From DATKKG01 sp035543015 (GTDB taxonomy: Archaea > Thermoproteota > Nitrososphaeria > Conexivisphaerales > DTJL01): a stretch of DNA of 52,576 nt. The stretch is from positions 1 to 52,576 of the forward strand of contig DATKKG010000022.1 of NCBI GenBank assembly GCA_035543015.1, read 5' to 3'. The number at the start of each line of letters is the position of its first letter. The stretch's first letter is position 1. Positions 49,474 through 52,576 of this stretch are shown here, piece after piece. Both the position numbers and the translations under genes were made by a program. The notes beneath the pieces were generated by a model. It did not search any database, was not told the DNA's origin, and saw only the letters and a list, made by a program, of their open reading frames with translations.

Positions 49474-50362
49474 CCGCAGCCTTCCTCATGTGCAGGAAGA
49501 GGCATTCCTGGACTAGGCCTCCCGCGTCTCCGAAGTACGACCTTACGTTTCGAGATATTGTGGCGTACTCTGAATGGCTCACAGCTTCGGCTCCGCCTTC
49601 GATCCTCCTGCACACTCCCTCTGGCAGCAGCCATGGGTACTGGCCCGCGAGCCCACGCAGGATCCACCTGTCCATGGGGAAGGCCTCCCGCTTCTCCAGA
49701 GAGAAGAGCAGCATGCAGTCCGCCACCTTGGGGCCGATGCCTGGAAGATGGCCCTCCTTCGCTGTGACCAGGGCGTTCCACGCTTCTTCATACCCGTCAT
49801 GCGCCAGGCGTTCGAAGTCTAGGCCTCCGTCCAGAACGCGCTCCGCGGCCTCCTTCAGGTATCCCCACTTCCGACCCAGGTAGCCTCTGGCAGGCCTTCT
49901 CATCGCTGACAGCTCTTCGGGCCCGGGGAACGCCTGCAGGGAATACCCGTCGACCCGAAGCTCCTGGCAGCCCAAGGAGATCCGGCCCAGCACCTTGTCT
50001 ATGGCGAGGATGCTGAGGCTCGCGGAGACCACATACGTCACCAGGCATGCCCAGGGATCCTGCCTCAGGATCCTGAGACCCCTGAAGTCCTGCAGCAGGG
50101 AGTTCGAAAAATCGTCGAGCCTCCTTGAAGCGATGACTTCGTCCTGGCTTATGTCGAGGCTGAGGAACCTTCGCAGCTGCTCCTCCATGCCCTGGTTCGA
50201 CCTGTAGGCCAGTGCTCCATCTTCGGCCTTCAGCAGGACCGGCCCGCCACTCACAGTTCCGAGCCACCAGCCGTCCTCCTTCCTCCACTGGAACACCTGT
50301 CCGGATTCGAAGGTGAAGTCCAGATTTAGCGGCTCGCCCTTCAGGTCGACCTTGCCAAGCAA
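49454..50362 (-). CDS. ogg: 8-oxoguanine DNA glycosylase (OGG1 type)
   Basis: A base-excision repair enzyme with lyase activity, 302 residues. The N-terminal domain (LDFTFESGQVFQWRKEDGWW) is followed by the HhH-GPD fold with LPGIGPKVADCMLLFSL (catalytic Lys) and AFPMDRWILRGL (catalytic Asp). TTG 50362 lies 28 nt after the geranylgeranyl reductase stop, so they may be co-transcribed. Oxidative-damage repair fits the aerobic chain nearby. Confidence 0.92.
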   Translation of the reverse strand: MLGKVDLKGEPLNLDFTFESGQVFQWRKEDGWWLGTVSGGPVLLKAEDGALAYRSNQGMEEQLRRFLSLDISQDEVIASRRLDDFSNSLLQDFRGLRILRQDPWACLVTYVVSASLSILAIDKVLGRISLGCQELRVDGYSLQAFPGPEELSAMRRPARGYLGRKWGYLKEAAERVLDGGLDFERLAHDGYEEAWNALVTAKEGHLPGIGPKVADCMLLFSLEKREAFPMDRWILRGLAGQYPWLLPEGVCRRIEGGAEAVSHSEYATISRNVRSYFGDAGGLVQECLFLHMRKAAAKRPSA

Positions 50363-50389
50363 GCGTAGGGCACCAGGCTGCGCCGCGGC

Positions 50390-52576
50390 TCAGGCTGAGG
50401 TCGTAGTCAGGAGCTCTTTGACGCCGAACTTCCTGAACGCCTCGTTCATCTCCCTGATGAGACCCTTCTTCCACTCCGCCCACCCTTCCGGATTCTCGGG
50501 GAAGTTCAGGTTGTGAGCGATCAAGGACTCGCTCTTCTTGGCCGTGAACCTCAGGTTGCCGGCGAGCGACGGCTGGGCCAGTATGCTCAACCACATTATG
50601 GGGTTGAACATTCGCACGCGGTCGAACTGAGGGTGCTGCCTCCTCGTAATGTGTGCCACGTCCTCCTCCGACAGGAAATGCTTCATTCCGTAGCTGATCT
50701 TCTCGTTGCTCAACGTCTGGAGGTAGGCTCTCAGGACCTCGAAGCTTGCCATCTGGTAGCCGTAGAACCGCATGTAGTCCACGTTGTAGCTCCAGAGGCC
50801 CTCTTCGCTCGTGTCCTTGGCCTCCAAGGCATTCGCCAGGACGCGGCCCAGTATGACGCTCGAGTAGATGCAGGGTCCTATACCCCCCGCGTCGACGGGC
50901 CTAGCCATCCAGGCCGCGTCCCCCACCAAGGCATAGCCGTTCGCCACCAGGCAGTCGTTGTGCCTCCTTACGGAGACCTGCCAGTTCCCCCTGTTGTTTC
51001 CGACGTCCTGGGGGGCAGTGGACGGCATGGGGTTCCTGATGGCCTTGTTGGTGCGCACGTACTCGTCGATAAGGTCCTGAAGGGTGTCCTTCTTGCCATA
51101 TCTTCTGTTCCGGGCGTCAAGTGCGGACTTCTGAACACCGAGTCCAATGTTCGCCTTGCTCTCCCCACGAGGGAAAGTCCAGCAGTTGTGTACATCGAAG
51201 ATGGAGGTGAAGTCACCCGCCGAGTTCAAGTCGTAGACAGGGCCGGAGTATGGCACCTTCGCCAGCGACTTGATGGCAACATACACCCTATCGTCACCGA
51301 GCACAAAGCCATGGTATTGCTTCCTTGCGGCTTTGACCAACCTTTCCCCGAGGAAACCCGCTTGATGCCCGGAGACCGTGAGCGACCAAGCATCCTTCTT
51401 CTTGTTCTTCTTTATTGAGCCCACCACGCCAAGCCGCGCCAACAGAAGCCAAAGATCCATCACGAGGGCGTGTGACGTGGTCGTGTACTCCCTCTTGTCC
51501 GATCTCCCTCCTCTGCCGGGGTAGATGCTTCCATCGCCGAGATAGAGCCCCACCAAAAGAGCTCTCTTGGCTTCTTCTGAAATGTCGTGTACCCAGTTCG
51601 GCAGCTCCTTGGAGCGCGCTCCAGTGCCGAAGTTCTTGGACATGACTTCCCCGAGCAGGGAGTTGGTGATTTCGATGTTGACGCAGGGTTTCGTTCTACC
51701 GGCGCTCCTGGTCGTCCATGTCAAGTAATTGTATCCGAGTCTCTCGACGAGGTCGCGAATCCTCTTGACCAGGCCCACATCGGTGTTGGAAATGGTTACA
51801 TGCCTTCTCTTTATGCAACCCTCTGAGACATACCATCCGCACAACTCCATGAAGTCCTCGTTCAGCTGAAGCTGCCGGGGAATGCTGGTCTTCCTTGGAT
51901 GCTTAGCCAACGCAACCTTTCTCCTGTGAACGCCCCCGGGTGCACATCCATCGAAGAAGGACTGGTTGAAAGCGACGAAGATGCGGTTACCTTCGGTAAT
52001 CCCGTGAACGAACTCCCCGGCATCTAGAACCCGTTTCGGTTCCTTCCCTTGCTTCGGCAGTGGAATAACGAGGAAGTCACCTTTTCCACGCGAGTTCCGC
52101 GTGCCCCTAACCAGCTCGTCGGCTCTCTTCCATGATTCACCGCCTTCGCGGTTCCAAACCCTCACCAAATGGTCAGGCGTCAGCCTGATCTCTTGGTTGA
52201 GCATCCTCGGTGCAATGGAGATTAGCTCTCCGCTGAACTGTCTTTCGCTTGTGTCAGACACCGGCATCCATCCCCACATTGTAAGGACTTCGTCGCCTAT
52301 AGCGACCTCTTCTATGGGCTTCAGGCTGTGCTTGCAGACTATTGGTGAGCCAGGTGCGAGACAGTAGCCGCCAGGTGACAGGTACTGGTCGAAGTGAATG
52401 AGGGCGTACTTCGGATCGAACCAGGTCCTGTCCTCGACGCCCCTCTCGAAATCGAGAACGTAGCGGCCCGTGCTCTCCAAATCGTCCCTGTCTATGTCCT
52501 TCTCCACCTTGCAGTCGATGGGGATGTTCCTCCTGATCTTGGTCGCCGAGCCCGCCGAGTCGACGACGACCCTCGC
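50390..52576 (-). CDS. Geranylgeranyl reductase family protein with intein (5' end outside window)
   Basis: A flavoprotein that saturates the isoprenoid chains of archaeal ether lipids. The frame is open to the right edge (ARVVVDSAGSATKIRR), so the FAD-binding N-terminus lies outside. Host sequence resumes as CWTFPRGESKANIGLGVQ, and joining it to YLSPGGY restores the conserved GGR motif. The C-extein continues with LVGDAAWMARPVDAGGIGP, a typical GGR active-site and FAD segment. The inserted 393 codons are annotated separately. Without splicing the enzyme would be split at a conserved motif. Confidence 0.9.
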   Translation of the reverse strand, partial: ARVVVDSAGSATKIRRNIPIDCKVEKDIDRDDLESTGRYVLDFERGVEDRTWFDPKYALIHFDQYLSPGGYCLAPGSPIVCKHSLKPIEEVAIGDEVLTMWGWMPVSDTSERQFSGELISIAPRMLNQEIRLTPDHLVRVWNREGGESWKRADELVRGTRNSRGKGDFLVIPLPKQGKEPKRVLDAGEFVHGITEGNRIFVAFNQSFFDGCAPGGVHRRKVALAKHPRKTSIPRQLQLNEDFMELCGWYVSEGCIKRRHVTISNTDVGLVKRIRDLVERLGYNYLTWTTRSAGRTKPCVNIEITNSLLGEVMSKNFGTGARSKELPNWVHDISEEAKRALLVGLYLGDGSIYPGRGGRSDKREYTTTSHALVMDLWLLLARLGVVGSIKKNKKKDAWSLTVSGHQAGFLGERLVKAARKQYHGFVLGDDRVYVAIKSLAKVPYSGPVYDLNSAGDFTSIFDVHNCWTFPRGESKANIGLGVQKSALDARNRRYGKKDTLQDLIDEYVRTNKAIRNPMPSTAPQDVGNNRGNWQVSVRRHNDCLVANGYALVGDAAWMARPVDAGGIGPCIYSSVILGRVLANALEAKDTSEEGLWSYNVDYMRFYGYQMASFEVLRAYLQTLSNEKISYGMKHFLSEEDVAHITRRQHPQFDRVRMFNPIMWLSILAQPSLAGNLRFTAKKSESLIAHNLNFPENPEGWAEWKKGLIREMNEAFRKFGVKELLTTTSA
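51185..52363 (-). mobile_element. Intein with LAGLIDADG homing endonuclease in geranylgeranyl reductase
   Basis: 393 residues, exactly in frame. Splicing residues are Cys1 (CLAPGSPIV), TPDH at residues 62-65 (block B), GPVYDLNSAGDFTSIFDVHN at the end with His-Asn, and Cys as the first C-extein residue. All class 1 residues are intact. Two LAGLIDADG-like motifs, LCGWYVSEG (174-182) and LVGLYLGDG, keep their acidic residues, so the endonuclease may be active. By eye, local GC content is lower than in the host gene, hinting at separate descent. It sits between YLSPGGY and CWTFPRGE. Confidence 0.9.

Noticed and set aside
50390..51184. Two separate genes, a reductase and a homing endonuclease gene
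   Set aside because: The frame is continuous and both splice junctions restore the conserved reductase motif, so an intein explains it better than a fusion or split gene.

Overview
The window is about 52.6 kb of GC-rich archaeal DNA. The gene content points to the TACK side of the archaea, most likely a thaumarchaeote-like (Nitrososphaeria-related) lineage. The evidence is a ribosomal protein L13e (not expected in Euryarchaeota), archaeal-type DnaG primase, aPelota, type II methionine aminopeptidase, archaeal CoaD, archaeal SRP RNA, a geranylgeranyl reductase for ether lipids, intron-bearing tRNAs, and TATA-like boxes about 22-30 nt upstream of many start codons (leaderless transcripts, often TTG or GTG starts). 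I saw no ammonia-oxidation, methanogenesis or carbon-fixation marker genes. The metabolic genes suggest an aerobic or microaerobic heterotroph. The exact taxon is an inference.

Layout. 0-1.7 kb: a membrane-anchored ArsR-like regulator (cut by the left edge), tRNA-Trp with two insertions, and 5S rRNA. 1.8-14.8 kb: an information-processing block with DUF1512, a zinc ribbon, map, coaD, trpS, pheST, a TOPRIM protein, dnaG, pelota, a site-2 protease, an Ncs6/TtuA tRNA thiolase and SRP RNA. 14.9-22.2 kb: a more accessory stretch with a PepF-like peptidase, a DUF4760-like membrane protein, an Imm5-like protein, small zinc proteins, two secreted beta-propeller proteins and tRNA-Ser. 22.3-27.6 kb: a BMP-type nucleoside ABC importer with cytidine deaminase. 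27.7-37.4 kb: a fatty-acid/acyl-CoA oxidation cluster (membrane Fe-S oxidoreductase, SCP2, hydroxyacyl-CoA dehydrogenase/hydratase fusion, EtfAB, acyl-CoA dehydrogenase, thioesterase), an Lrp regulator and proline dehydrogenase. 37.7-40.6 kb: a four-subunit 2-oxoacid:ferredoxin oxidoreductase. 40.6-43.2 kb: a CPBP protease, an LLM/F420-type oxidoreductase, a peroxiredoxin and a DNPH1-like hydrolase. 43.3-47.5 kb: a B-family heme-copper oxidase module with two cupredoxins and heme O synthase. 47.5-52.6 kb: tRNA-Tyr with two introns, Hsp20, a JAMM protein, L13e with a very long basic tail, OGG1, and a geranylgeranyl reductase interrupted by an intein (cut by the right edge).

How it fits together. 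Acyl-CoA dehydrogenase electrons would pass through EtfAB to the NarI/HdrD-like membrane protein, then to quinone and the B-family oxidase. The 2-oxoacid oxidoreductase and proline dehydrogenase feed amino-acid carbon and electrons into the same metabolism. Nucleosides are imported and deaminated.

The most notable signals are the intein in geranylgeranyl reductase and the tRNA-Trp intron, which carries antisense elements to its own exons laid out like a box C/D guide RNA. Also notable are the doubly interrupted tRNA-Tyr with an abnormal acceptor stem, tandem palindromes on the dnaG promoter, and the L13e tail. No CRISPR array, insertion sequence or prophage was seen.
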